Shown piece after piece: positions 1 through 8,004 of a stretch of 15,316 nucleotides of DNA; the stretch's first letter is position 1, and the number at the start of each line of letters is the position of its first letter. The notes below the pieces were generated by a model. That model did not search any database and was not told the origin of the DNA. It saw only the letters and a list, made by a program, of their open reading frames with translations. The stretch is from Deltaproteobacteria bacterium (GTDB taxonomy: Bacteria > Desulfobacterota > DSM-4660 > Desulfatiglandales > B25-G16). The stretch spans positions 1 through 15,316 of the forward strand of contig JAFDHR010000019.1 of the NCBI GenBank assembly GCA_019308645.1, written 5' to 3'. The translations under genes and the position numbers were made by a program.

Positions 1-160
1 TGAAAATCTTTTAATGCTTCCAAATAAGTCATTATCTGGTATCTACTTCCCTACTGAAATTCCATTTTATAGCTGTCAACTGTGCCCCAGGAAAGACTGT
101 TCGGCAAGAAAGGCCCCCTATGATGAAAAACTGGCCAGAGAATATGGAGTATTGGGATGA
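1..160 (+). CDS. C-terminal end of a vitamin B12-dependent methionine synthase activation-domain protein (partial)
   Basis: The window opens inside a reading frame (frame 2, codons from base 2) that ends with TGA at 158-160; about 52 residues are visible. The stretch MLPNKSLSGIYFP lines up with the end of the MetH reactivation domain (E. coli MetH has MWPGASVSGWYF there), which binds SAM and re-methylates inactive cob(II)alamin. Unlike MetH, the tail carries a Cys cluster (CQLCPRKDC, then ARKAPYDEKL), a short CxxC-x4-C motif that I recall from stand-alone activation-domain proteins of anaerobes and that may hold a metal or Fe-S centre. The protein could therefore be a small separate reactivation protein rather than full MetH, but the N-terminus lies outside the window. 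Its stop is 5 bp from the stop of the convergent gene. Family assignment is from recalled motif similarity. Confidence 0.65.
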   Translation, partial: ENLLMLPNKSLSGIYFPTEIPFYSCQLCPRKDCSARKAPYDEKLAREYGVLG

Positions 161-165
161 CAGAT

Positions 166-2604
166 TTAAGCCCTCAGAAATATTAAAAAGGCAATGAAAT
201 AACAACCAGCACTTACTAAAAGTGCTTGAGTAAACCCAAAGTTGATGGCAACAACGATTGTCGTCACCGAGCCCATTACAGAGCTTACCCCATTAATGCC
301 CCACATCCAAGGGATGTGGTTTTCCAAACTTTTATCCTTTAACCACCTTATGCCCAATGGAAAGGGAATTCCCATCAAAAAACCAAGGGGAATCAATATA
401 AAAATAGTTGTCAATAAGCGAGTCGTAAGATTCAATCCCAAAAATTGATTGAATATTATAGGGAGAAGAAAGGTATACCCAAGAACCATTCCAACAATGG
501 ACAGGGTTGTCAGGGCTATACCTTTGTTTATTTTATTTGGGGGAAACCTACCACTCCATACGCTGCCCATGCCTGCTCCTCCTAAGAGTGAAAATAATAA
601 GATTGCAAGAGATAATACTGGTTGGCCAAGAAAGAGTATAAATCTTTGGATAAAGGAAATTTCAACTAACATAAACCCCATACCCAACATCGAAAATAAC
701 ACGACTGACCTCAAGATGCCCTTATCAAAGTATCTCTTGTTCTTCAAAAATGGCCTTCTCTGAACAACCCCTTTCTTCCAATACAAAGGGGGGATTAATA
801 TAATTAAGCCAAATAAAACAACCGATGACCAAAAAACGAGAGATACAGGCTTAGGCATTCCCACCTCAAATTTATAGAAAAATGGACTGTTATCCGTGAC
901 CGGACTGATATCATAACCCCGCTCTCTGACCATTTTCTCCAAGTCTTTAAAGACTATCTTCCCACTACCAAGAGCCATAAGTGCAGGGTTGATAGCTCTC
1001 GCCTGTCTGATATAAGGGAAGTAAGACAAGATTGATTCTAACTCAAACTTGTGCATAGCCTTATACATGGAAAGAGCTTTTGCTGGCTTAAAGGGAGTCT
1101 TTTTAAGCACAAACACGAGATACTCATCCGAGCCCACAATATAAATCTGGCTCATTGCTGTGGCAATGTTGATATCTCTTTTGTTTAGAGCAGCCAGCGA
1201 GAGGGAAAGTAACCTCAATATCTCAGCATCGTTATGTCCAACAACCACCAAACGCCCCTCGTCTGTCAGATGATCCAAATAGTCACAGATAGAATCCGTA
1301 GTAAACAAAAAATTTTCCGTTAAAGCATATCCTTCCAAACTTCGACTGGTGTTGGTAACAGGAAGGCTAAGCATAATAATGTCATATTTCTCTTTTTGGC
1401 GTTTGAGAAAACTTCTTCCCTCATCAACAATGACATTCACATTTTTCAATCCTGTATAAATCTCACCATTAAACCACGAATATCTACGAACCAAATCTAC
1501 CAGATCTTTATTAATCTCAACGGCTATAATCTCTTGGACTCCTCCCATGAGCGCCAAGAGAATATCCCGCCCACCACCTGGCCCTATGAGCAGGGCATTA
1601 TTTCTTTCTTCTTCATCCAAGTAAAGGAAAGGGAAATAACCCGGAAAGGTTGTCTTTAGGCCACTGATTGAGGAGCCTGAACCATTTATATTACCATTAA
1701 ACTTGTACATAGGTGATCCAGCCGTTCCATCTATATAGATGTCCATATGATCCTGATAATTATTAAATTCCACCAAATCAGTACGCCCAAAAGCACTCCA
1801 TCTTGTTTCAACAATCTTCCCCCTGAAAGAAGATAGAGCATCATGAATCTCTTTTGTTGGGTTTGCTCCAATAGGTATATTCAATAGACAACCGCCGACC
1901 AAATTTATCCCTAATAAAATAGATAAAATTAAAAAGCTGACACCAGATATGATCAATCCTCGAGTGTTCTTTCTCAACCCTCCCATAGCAAAGAGTATCG
2001 CTGCCAGTGAAGCTATGACGCCAAGGATGAAATTAGTTCTGATGCCATCGATGGTATTCAGAAGCAGGATGACACCAAAAGAGCCAGCAGCCGCTCCAAT
2101 CAGATCCACACCATAAATCTTTGCACTTATAGCAGGAAATATTCGGTAGACTTCTGCAAAAAGTACACCAGCCAAAAAAAAAGGGATTAATAAAAGGAAA
2201 CCATAGAGTAGGATGCTCATCTGGATGTTATCGATATAGCTAACCTGAAGTATTATTATGATGGAAAATGGAATGGCCAGCGAAAACAGGGATGCAAGAA
2301 AAGTCAAGACTGCAAATCTTTCTTCAGTAATTGGGATCTTTGGCCTGAAAAAATGAACGAAAATTCCCCCTACACCAAGGCCCAATAGGGCCAAAGAAAG
2401 AACAACGAATACATAGTGGTAGGAAAGCAATACAGAAAGGAATCGGGAAAGGGTTATCTCAAAGGCTATCAGGCTAAACGAGGTGAGAAAAATAGCACTC
2501 AGGAAAATCCACGATTGTTTTTTGGTTATGATATCATCTTCTTTCATCACGTCACGGAGCAATAAGAATCTGGCACCGTTCAAAGGCTTTAGTATTAGAG
2601 TCAC
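166..2604 (-). CDS. Polytopic membrane protein with spermidine synthase-like (SAM-binding) domain
   Basis: This is a long membrane protein of about 812 residues from GTG at 2604, or 793 from ATG at 2547. Neither start has a clear Shine-Dalgarno. I keep the longer frame, but the ATG is plausible because the first membrane segment begins about ten residues after it. Residues about 30-240 form a block of 6-7 hydrophobic helices. About 335-480 is a Rossmann domain with GPGGGRD (341-347) and AVEINKD, as in aminopropyltransferases and SAM methyltransferases. About 590-810 is a second membrane block with the family-typical GMGFMLVEISFIQRF. Where spermidine synthases have a catalytic Asp after the strand (D in 'VDSTDP'-like motifs), this protein reads YDIIMLSLP, so classical aminopropyl transfer is doubtful. 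Proteins of this architecture are common in anaerobes and their function is unproven. The gene is not obviously tied to the catabolic operon, from which about 700 bp separate it. Confidence 0.8.
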   Translation of the reverse strand: MTLILKPLNGARFLLLRDVMKEDDIITKKQSWIFLSAIFLTSFSLIAFEITLSRFLSVLLSYHYVFVVLSLALLGLGVGGIFVHFFRPKIPITEERFAVLTFLASLFSLAIPFSIIIILQVSYIDNIQMSILLYGFLLLIPFFLAGVLFAEVYRIFPAISAKIYGVDLIGAAAGSFGVILLLNTIDGIRTNFILGVIASLAAILFAMGGLRKNTRGLIISGVSFLILSILLGINLVGGCLLNIPIGANPTKEIHDALSSFRGKIVETRWSAFGRTDLVEFNNYQDHMDIYIDGTAGSPMYKFNGNINGSGSSISGLKTTFPGYFPFLYLDEEERNNALLIGPGGGRDILLALMGGVQEIIAVEINKDLVDLVRRYSWFNGEIYTGLKNVNVIVDEGRSFLKRQKEKYDIIMLSLPVTNTSRSLEGYALTENFLFTTDSICDYLDHLTDEGRLVVVGHNDAEILRLLSLSLAALNKRDINIATAMSQIYIVGSDEYLVFVLKKTPFKPAKALSMYKAMHKFELESILSYFPYIRQARAINPALMALGSGKIVFKDLEKMVRERGYDISPVTDNSPFFYKFEVGMPKPVSLVFWSSVVLFGLIILIPPLYWKKGVVQRRPFLKNKRYFDKGILRSVVLFSMLGMGFMLVEISFIQRFILFLGQPVLSLAILLFSLLGGAGMGSVWSGRFPPNKINKGIALTTLSIVGMVLGYTFLLPIIFNQFLGLNLTTRLLTTIFILIPLGFLMGIPFPLGIRWLKDKSLENHIPWMWGINGVSSVMGSVTTIVVAINFGFTQALLVSAGCYFIAFLIFLRA

Positions 2605-2635
2605 TTAAGCCATTATTCGGCTAAATCACCATCTC

Positions 2636-2653
2636 TTTATACAACTATAGTTG
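2636..2653 (-). promoter_or_regulatory. Candidate -10 (TATAAA) with adjoining 12-bp palindrome upstream of the membrane protein gene
   Basis: Reading leftwards, a TATAAA hexamer lies at 2641-2636, directly after a perfect palindrome CAACTATAGTTG (2642-2653). The predicted transcript start near 2629 would lie 25 nt before the GTG at 2604. No good -35 box is visible at 17 bp, so an activator or relaxed promoter would be needed. The palindrome touching the -10 suggests an operator. This is inference from sequence pattern only. Confidence 0.3.
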
Positions 2654-2725
2654 ATTAAGAAGACCAAAGGAAAGAAATAAAACAACAGTTGCTTTGAACA
2701 GCCCTATGGGACATGACTGTGTTAA

Positions 2726-2953
2726 ATCTACCTCCACGCTACCACTAAGACCTACTGTCGATGGGGAATGAATGAGATGACTAACAACATCGCCATGGAC
2801 TCAATCAATGACTACCAGACAGTAGAACTAAATCGCCTAAAAGAGTAGCTTTATCGGCAGCGCAAGGGTAAAATACAAGAGCGAATTGAGAGCCGGTATA
2901 AAAAAGAGGGAGCCAATAAGAAGGTTGAGCAATCAGTACTATTCCAGCTTTAG
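2726..2953 (+). pseudogene. Decayed reading frame, possibly a transposase/TnpB remnant
   Basis: Frame 2 is open from 2726 to a TAG in 'SINDYQTVELNRLKE-stop-LYRQRKGKIQ' (stop at 2846-2848) and continues after it to TAG at 2951-2953. The composition is that of a real protein: basic, helical, rich in K, R, Q and E. A charged helical stretch of the form 'SINxYxxxELxRLK...KIQERIESRYKKE' resembles the region of IS200/IS605-type TnpB proteins just before the catalytic core, but the match is short and from memory. No start with a ribosome binding site is visible. It is best read as a relic, and its identity is uncertain. Confidence 0.2.
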
Positions 2954-2961
2954 CTTTCCTC

Positions 2962-3006
2962 AAACCCAACAGGGTCGAGGCTAAGTTCCTCGACCCTGTT
3001 GGGTTT
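2962..3006. terminator. Perfect 19-bp stem-loop, likely bidirectional terminator
   Basis: Left arm 2962-2980 (AAACCCAACAGGGTCGAGG) and right arm 2988-3006 are exact reverse complements around a 7-nt loop CTAAGTT. The outer A/T pairs provide a short A-run and T-run on both strands, so it could end transcription from either side. The nearest gene pointing at it is the 64-codon gene ending at 3302 on the minus strand, about 300 bp away, which would make it the operon terminator. The T-run is short (three), so a role as a repeat or element end is not excluded. Confidence 0.6.
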
Positions 3007-3301
3007 ATCTCTGAAATAACATTTCAAGCATTTGTTACTTGACTACCCGTTTACACCTTATAGACAATTGTGCAATAGGGGGGTAAAACGCATAATCAAA
3101 AAGAGCATGATAACGGCACATTTCAAGCTGCATCAGAAGCTGAGTGCTCATTCAGCGGCTTAGCTAGCTTATCCATCCTTGATACCGCTGTTCCAGACTC
3201 CCACTTCTCAGACACCAAGTAATTTCAGAAGCTATCAACGGGCTATACCTCAGTAGCGAAGATATGCAAATAAACCAACCGCTTCAAGGATTTCTACAAG
3301 G
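3007..3301. other. Gene-poor stretch with a second decayed reading frame
   Basis: I see no intact gene here. Plus-strand frame 1 is open from 3079 (after TAG at 3076-3078) and reads as fairly protein-like sequence, for example ASEAECSFSGLASLSILDTA. TAA codons interrupt it after SDTK (3220-3222) and after ICK (3268-3270), and it ends with TAG at 3307-3309, which overlaps the end of the neighbouring minus-strand gene. It may be the trace of a dead mobile-element gene. I do not recognise the family. Confidence 0.25.
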
Positions 3302-3496
3302 TTAGTTAGGTATATATTTTGGAGCCCTTTTAAAAGGACTTCTGTAGTTAGCATCCTTCAAATAAGGGCACAAATCTCCACATGCCTTTAAAAGCCCACA
3401 CTTAACCGTATAACTACCATCGTCCCATTTAACAACATACGCACCTACATGCCTCAAAGAGCAGTGGACGCGCTTCTTTTCAACTATTTTAGCCAT
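3302..3496 (-). CDS. Small Cys-containing protein of unknown function (64 aa)
   Basis: I do not recognise this family. The 64-residue protein is basic and soluble, with four cysteines at 12, 33, 39 and 43 (HC...C-x5-C-x3-C, the last three in CGLLKACGDLC) and His11 and His16, so a small metal or Fe-S site is conceivable. It has no signal peptide or membrane helix. Its ATG follows the TAG stop of the ferritin-like gene without a gap (TAGATG) and AGGAAG stands 5 nt before it, so the two genes are translationally coupled and very probably expressed together. It is the last gene of the seven-gene minus-strand operon. Low sequence complexity is absent and the ribosome binding site is good, so I regard it as a real gene. 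Its role next to an alcohol/aldehyde dehydrogenase pair is open. Confidence 0.7.
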   Translation of the reverse strand: MAKIVEKKRVHCSLRHVGAYVVKWDDGSYTVKCGLLKACGDLCPYLKDANYRSPFKRAPKYIPN

Positions 3497-3940
3497 CTAG
3501 TCTTCCTTACCGATAAGTGACTTCAAGGTTAATTGACGGTTACCTCTTTTTTTGGCTACCATCTTAAAAGCTCTTGGAACATCTGCCATATATGACTTTG
3601 ATTGTTCTGCTGCATCTGAGTAAAATTTAATGATTATTTTCTCTATATTTATAGCCTTGCCCAAGGTTTCGGAATAGCTTGCCTTTTCTCCAAATTCAGT
3701 TTTCAATGAATACTCCACCGGATCTATAGTAAAGGCAAAACAGCCTTCAAGTGCATCCGAGATAACTCCATAGTAGGCCCTTTCAACCTGTATAATATTT
3801 TTCTTATTTTCCTTTGCAAAAGATAGGAAAACATCCTTATCTTTCACATATCTTTGAGACAATTCTTCGTAAAACTTTGCCGAGTCTTCTTCTAGCTTTT
3901 TTGTAAAACTAATGACTTCAGATGCTGTATTTAGTTTCAT
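3497..3940 (-). CDS. Ferritin-like (rubrerythrin-type fold) protein lacking canonical iron ligands
   Basis: Helical protein of 147 residues from the ATG at 3940. In-frame GTG at 3949 and ATG at 3943 exist, but AGGTGG lies 5 nt before the 3940 ATG and only 2 nt before the 3943 ATG. The chosen start overlaps the stop of the upstream ALDH gene (TGATG). Four helices with rubrerythrin-like spacing are visible: FTKKLEEDSAKFYEELS, then VFLSFAKENKKNIIQVERAYY, then KAINIEKIIIKFYSDAAEQS, then AFKMVAKKRGNRQLTL. In rubrerythrins and ferritins helices 2 and 4 carry ExxH iron ligands. Here helix 2 reads NKKN (about 45-48) and helix 4 reads KRGNR, so both motifs are gone while Glu in helices 1 and 3 remain. 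A diiron centre is therefore unlikely, and a structural or partner-binding role is inferred. Coupling to the 64-aa gene downstream suggests they act together. Confidence 0.65.
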   Translation of the reverse strand: MKLNTASEVISFTKKLEEDSAKFYEELSQRYVKDKDVFLSFAKENKKNIIQVERAYYGVISDALEGCFAFTIDPVEYSLKTEFGEKASYSETLGKAINIEKIIIKFYSDAAEQSKSYMADVPRAFKMVAKKRGNRQLTLKSLIGKED

Positions 3941-5430
3941 CATAACCACCTTTGAATGACAACCTTGCTTTCAGTGAAGAAACGAATGACATCTTTACCT
4001 TGTCCGTGCAATACGCCAAAGAAAGAGTCTTTCATTCCACTGAATGGAAAAAATGCCATGGGCGCCACTATACCGATATTTATGCCGATATTACCAGTCT
4101 CAACACGATACTGGAATTCCCTGGCAGCCTTACCGCTTGAGGTAAAGATAGCATTGGCATTACCGAAATTACTCCTATTTCCTATCTCTATGGCCTCATT
4201 AAGGTCTTTGGCTCTCATAACACTGGCAACAGGGCCGAAGATTTCCTCTTTAGCAATCGTCATTTCTGGATTCACGTCAGAAAAAACAGTGGGACCCACG
4301 AAACATGTATCAGGGTAATCTCCGATAATGTCTGCTTTTCTTCCATCGAGCAGGAGTTTTCCACCCTCTGCCAAGCCTTTTTCTATATATCCTAATGCTC
4401 TTTCTTTTCCATCTATTGATTGCATGGGGCCCATCTGGATTGATTCATCAAGCCCGTAACCAACCCTAATTTTAGATGCTGTATCCACAAAGGCATCTAA
4501 AACCTTATTATAAAAAGAGTCATCCTTACCAACGATAACAAGATTGGCACCAGATAAGCATCGCTGACCTGCATTACCGAAGAAAGACGTCATCAATGCC
4601 GGAATCGTTCCTGCTATGTCTGCATCGGGCATCACTACCATAAAGTTCTTGGCGCTGGTTTGCGCAATAACCCTCTTGCCAGTCTCCCCGCACTTTTTAT
4701 AGATATCTTTCCCTACCTTGGTGCTTCCAACAAAGGTTATGCCTTTAATATCCTTGTGCTCCATAAGTATGGAAGCCGCTTCCGCTCCACCATGGACCAC
4801 ATTATAGACTCCAGGCGGTATACCTGCTTCATCTACCAGTTCTGCAATCTTTACTTGACTAATTGGGTCTCTCGGCGAGGGTTTTACAACAAAGGTATTA
4901 CCGGTAGCCATGGCAAATGGGGAAAACCAAAGTGGCACCATAAAGGGAAAGTTAAAAGGAGCAATGTGGCCAAAAACTCCCAAAGGCTGATATATCACAG
5001 ACTCGTCTATACCGGTTGCGATATCTTCCAGGTTATACCCCATCATTAATGAGGGTATCCCAGTAGCAACTTCAACCATTTCAATCCCCCGTCTCGTCTC
5101 ACCTCTTGACTCATCTATCGTCTTTCCATGTTCCTGGGTCTGGACCCTGCTAAGCTGCTCAAAATTCTCCTCCATCAACTCTTTGAGTCTGAACAAACAT
5201 CTTACCCTGGCCAACGGAGTTGTACTTCTCCATTCAGGGTATGCCTCTTTTGCCGCTGCTATGGCCTCATTTACCTCGTCTGATGTGGACATTGGAACTT
5301 GGGAAATGACCTTCTGTGTTGCTGGGTTTACAATGTCTAATACCTCGGTGGATTTAGACTCTACCCACTCTCCATCGACGTAATTCTTTAGTATTTCTGC
5401 ATTTTTTATTGGTTCTTCTAGAATAGCCAT
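3940..5430 (-). CDS. mmsA: CoA-acylating methylmalonate/malonate-semialdehyde dehydrogenase-like ALDH
   Basis: Full-length aldehyde dehydrogenase of 496 residues, the usual size for MmsA/IolA. Visible landmarks are PFNFP (159-163, with oxyanion Asn160), the NAD-binding VKPS (Lys183), FVGSTKVG (233-240), catalytic Cys291 in GQRCLSG, and EEIFGPV near the C-terminal third. The general-base Glu of hydrolytic ALDHs (in LELGGK) is missing: the segment reads QTSAKN (257-261). MmsA-type CoA-dependent enzymes share this feature and resolve the thioester with CoA, not water. TRRGIE (112-117) matches the family's substrate-binding Arg region. The expected reaction is a 3-oxo acid semialdehyde + NAD+ + CoA to acyl-CoA (acetyl- or propionyl-CoA) + CO2 + NADH. 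The ATG has TAAGGAGA upstream. It sits between the alcohol dehydrogenase (49-bp gap) and the ferritin-like gene (1-4 bp overlap). Sulfoacetaldehyde or another aldehyde remains possible as substrate. Confidence 0.85.
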   Translation of the reverse strand: MAILEEPIKNAEILKNYVDGEWVESKSTEVLDIVNPATQKVISQVPMSTSDEVNEAIAAAKEAYPEWRSTTPLARVRCLFRLKELMEENFEQLSRVQTQEHGKTIDESRGETRRGIEMVEVATGIPSLMMGYNLEDIATGIDESVIYQPLGVFGHIAPFNFPFMVPLWFSPFAMATGNTFVVKPSPRDPISQVKIAELVDEAGIPPGVYNVVHGGAEAASILMEHKDIKGITFVGSTKVGKDIYKKCGETGKRVIAQTSAKNFMVVMPDADIAGTIPALMTSFFGNAGQRCLSGANLVIVGKDDSFYNKVLDAFVDTASKIRVGYGLDESIQMGPMQSIDGKERALGYIEKGLAEGGKLLLDGRKADIIGDYPDTCFVGPTVFSDVNPEMTIAKEEIFGPVASVMRAKDLNEAIEIGNRSNFGNANAIFTSSGKAAREFQYRVETGNIGINIGIVAPMAFFPFSGMKDSFFGVLHGQGKDVIRFFTESKVVIQRWL

Positions 5431-5479
5431 TTATTTTTCTCCTTATTGTGTATTATGTTCTTATTGTTATTCATCCCTA

Positions 5480-6649
5480 CTACTGTTTATACGCTAAATC
5501 ATAAAGTTCTATTATCTCCTCATTTGTTGCCTGACGGGGATTATTCCCCGGGCTGCCACTTGCAATAGCATCCTCAGCCATCTTAGGAGCTACTGTATTT
5601 AATTTGTCTTTATCTACACCCAAGTTCGGCAAAGAAGGCACTTGGACGTCCTTTATTAACCTTTTTACTGCCCTAACTCCTAACTCAGCAGCGTCTAAGT
5701 CAGTCAAACCAGTGATGTTCTCCCCCATGGCTTTAGCAACATGGGCATATCGAGTTGGATTGCCAATCAAGCTAAAATCCATAACTACGCCTAAGAGAGC
5801 AGCATTCGAGGCCCCGTGAGGCACATGGAAATACGCCCCAATCGGTCGGGACATGCCATGAACCAAAGCGACCGAAGAATTGCTAAAGGCAATGCCTGCC
5901 TGAAGGGCCCCCATCATAGTTTTCTCCCTCGCCTCGATATTGTTTCCGTTGGCCCATGCCTGTCTCAAGTTGCCAGAGATGAGCTCGATAGCGGAAAGGC
6001 AGAAAATATCGCTCATCGGCTGAGCCTTTACCGACACATATGCTTCGATAGCGTGGGTAAGGGCGTCGATTCCCACGGCTGCGGTTAGACCGCGAGGGGA
6101 GGAAAGACTTAACAATGGGTCTACAATAGCTACCTCAGACATTACAAACGGACTGCCAATCAGCATTTTAACATCCGTCTTGGTATCGGTAATAATGGTA
6201 AATACAGTTGCCTCACTACCGGTACCGGCAGTTGTGGGAATTGCTACAAGCGGGGCACCCTTGTTAGGAACCTTGTCTAATCCCTTGTAATCTTCGATAG
6301 CCCCTGAATTGGTAGCCATTACCGAAATAGCCTTTGCGGTATCAATAGGACTGCCCCCTCCTACAGCTAATAAAAAATCACATCCATTGTCTTTGTATAA
6401 TTTAAGTCCTTGTTGGACAAAATCCACTGTTGGCTCGGTATCAACTCCATCATATATTGCAAATTGCACCTTATTTTGCTCGAGTGTCTTCTTTATGCCG
6501 TCTACGATCCCCAATTTGACCATAACTTTATCAGTAACAATCAAGCCCTTTTTAACCCCTAACTTCTTACTTTCTTCTCCAACTTGTTCCGATGATCCTG
6601 ATCCAGTAATCAGTCTCCCCGGAATTCGAAATGCTTTTATTGATAACAT
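5480..6649 (-). CDS. Iron-containing alcohol dehydrogenase (Fe-ADH family)
   Basis: Soluble 389-residue type III alcohol dehydrogenase of normal length. The NAD-binding motif GGGSPID is at 97-103. The four metal ligands of the family can be placed as Asp195 and His199 (GIDALTHAIEAY), His264 (LVHGMSRPIGA) and His278 (FHVPHG). IPTTAGTGSEAT at 137-148 is also typical. It should oxidise a primary alcohol to an aldehyde with NAD+, or the reverse, in the cytoplasm; substrate cannot be read from the family. Because the next gene is a CoA-acylating semialdehyde dehydrogenase and the previous ones import an organic acid, oxidation of a hydroxy acid such as 3-hydroxypropionate, or of isethionate-like compounds, is a reasonable inference. 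The start is supported by AAAGGAGGT 5 nt before the ATG. The gap to dctM is 20 bp. Confidence 0.88.
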   Translation of the reverse strand: MLSIKAFRIPGRLITGSGSSEQVGEESKKLGVKKGLIVTDKVMVKLGIVDGIKKTLEQNKVQFAIYDGVDTEPTVDFVQQGLKLYKDNGCDFLLAVGGGSPIDTAKAISVMATNSGAIEDYKGLDKVPNKGAPLVAIPTTAGTGSEATVFTIITDTKTDVKMLIGSPFVMSEVAIVDPLLSLSSPRGLTAAVGIDALTHAIEAYVSVKAQPMSDIFCLSAIELISGNLRQAWANGNNIEAREKTMMGALQAGIAFSNSSVALVHGMSRPIGAYFHVPHGASNAALLGVVMDFSLIGNPTRYAHVAKAMGENITGLTDLDAAELGVRAVKRLIKDVQVPSLPNLGVDKDKLNTVAPKMAEDAIASGSPGNNPRQATNEEIIELYDLAYKQ

Positions 6650-6669
6650 GATAACCTCCTTTCTTTACA

Positions 6670-8004
6670 TCAGTCTATAACTACGCTAGGCAACCAAGTT
6701 GCGAACTGAGGAAAAATCCAAAGAATGCCAAGACTTACCAATTGAAGTAGAACAAAAGGAACAATAGAGTGGTAAATATCTATCAATCTTATTTCAGGTG
6801 GAACCGTGCTCTTCATATAGAACAAGGCATATCCAAATGGCGGTGTCAGGAAAGATATTTGCAAGTTGACTGCAATCATGATAATAAACCAAATTGGATC
6901 AAAACCCAGCTTAGCAGCGATAGGCAGAAAGATCGGGAAGGTGATATAAACAATTGCGATCCAGTCAATGAGAAAGCCCATAATGAAGACTATGAACATC
7001 ATGATCCCGCATATGCCCCACTTTCCCAGGACGCTGAACTTCCATATGGCATCCGTTACCACATCCCCGCCACCCAAACCGAGGAATACGGAGGTAAATA
7101 CCGAGGCCCCGATAATGATTGTCATGACCATACAATTGGTTCTTGCCGCAGACCACATACACTCCAGGAACCCCTTCCAGGTAAACCCTCCATAGACGAT
7201 CATAAAAATGAAGGCAATGAAGGCGCCCACCCCTGATGCCTCTGTTGGCGTGGCTACTCCCGTCCAGATTGAACCCAGAACCCCAATGATAAGGATACCA
7301 GCAGGAACCAAGTTCACAAGGATATACCTGGCCTTTTGTCCTATAGAAAGAGCCACCCTTTCCTCAAGAGGAAGTGCCGGTCCTTTTTTTGGATTCAACA
7401 TCGTCACAACGACGATGTAGATGAAAAATAACAGTGACAAGACAAGACCGGGTCCAAGGCCACCTGCAAATAGTTTCCCCACAGATATCCCGGATTGGTC
7501 TGCCATCATTACCAGCATGATGCTCGGTGGGATAAGGATACTGAGCGATCCTCCAGCGGCAATAGACCCACAAGATATATCCTTGTCATAGTTATACTTC
7601 AGCATGACAGGCAGCGCCAAAATCGTCATGCTTACCACGCTTGCCCCTATAACCCCTGTGCAGGCAGCCTCAAGTGCACACCAAACGATAGCTGCCAATG
7701 CTATTGCTCCATTCATCGGCCCAAAGATATACATCATGGCGCGAAATATCCGTTCAGAAATACCGGACTTCCCCAGGAAAGTTGCCATGAGAATAAAGTT
7801 GACGATAGCAATAAGAATATGATTTGTTGCCGCATCGAAAATTCTGCCCGTAAATATATACAAGGCATCGGGGCCCCACCCGAGAAAGGCAAATATCGTC
7901 GCCACGCCACCCAGGACAAATGCAATAGGGTGCCCCATTACAAGCCCCACAACAATACCACTAAACATCAAGATTACAACAAGCACAGGATTGATATCGA
8001 TCAT
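6670..8004 (-). CDS. dctM: TRAP transporter large permease DctM
   Basis: Very hydrophobic protein of 444 residues with about 12 membrane segments, the standard DctM size. Family-typical stretches include VMGHPIAFVLGG near the N-terminus, SILIPPSIMLVM and the loop SGISVGKLFAGGLGPG in the middle, and SFLTPPFGYALFYMKS near the C-terminus. It is the Na+-coupled channel subunit that accepts substrate from the periplasmic DctP together with DctQ. The ATG at 8004 overlaps the dctQ stop by four bases (ATGA) and has AAAGGAGAG upstream, so the two permease subunits are translationally coupled. Substrate of the family is usually a carboxylate or sulfonate. Confidence 0.92.
   Translation of the reverse strand: MIDINPVLVVILMFSGIVVGLVMGHPIAFVLGGVATIFAFLGWGPDALYIFTGRIFDAATNHILIAIVNFILMATFLGKSGISERIFRAMMYIFGPMNGAIALAAIVWCALEAACTGVIGASVVSMTILALPVMLKYNYDKDISCGSIAAGGSLSILIPPSIMLVMMADQSGISVGKLFAGGLGPGLVLSLLFFIYIVVVTMLNPKKGPALPLEERVALSIGQKARYILVNLVPAGILIIGVLGSIWTGVATPTEASGVGAFIAFIFMIVYGGFTWKGFLECMWSAARTNCMVMTIIIGASVFTSVFLGLGGGDVVTDAIWKFSVLGKWGICGIMMFIVFIMGFLIDWIAIVYITFPIFLPIAAKLGFDPIWFIIMIAVNLQISFLTPPFGYALFYMKSTVPPEIRLIDIYHSIVPFVLLQLVSLGILWIFPQFATWLPSVVID

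Noticed and set aside
3030..3070. TTGACT followed by TATAG-like sequence, as a plus-strand promoter
   Set aside because: Spacing is only 14-15 bp and no gene follows on the plus strand.
4660..5049. Open frame of 129 codons on the plus strand opposite the ALDH gene
   Set aside because: It is antisense shadow of a conserved enzyme gene, with no ribosome site or family match.
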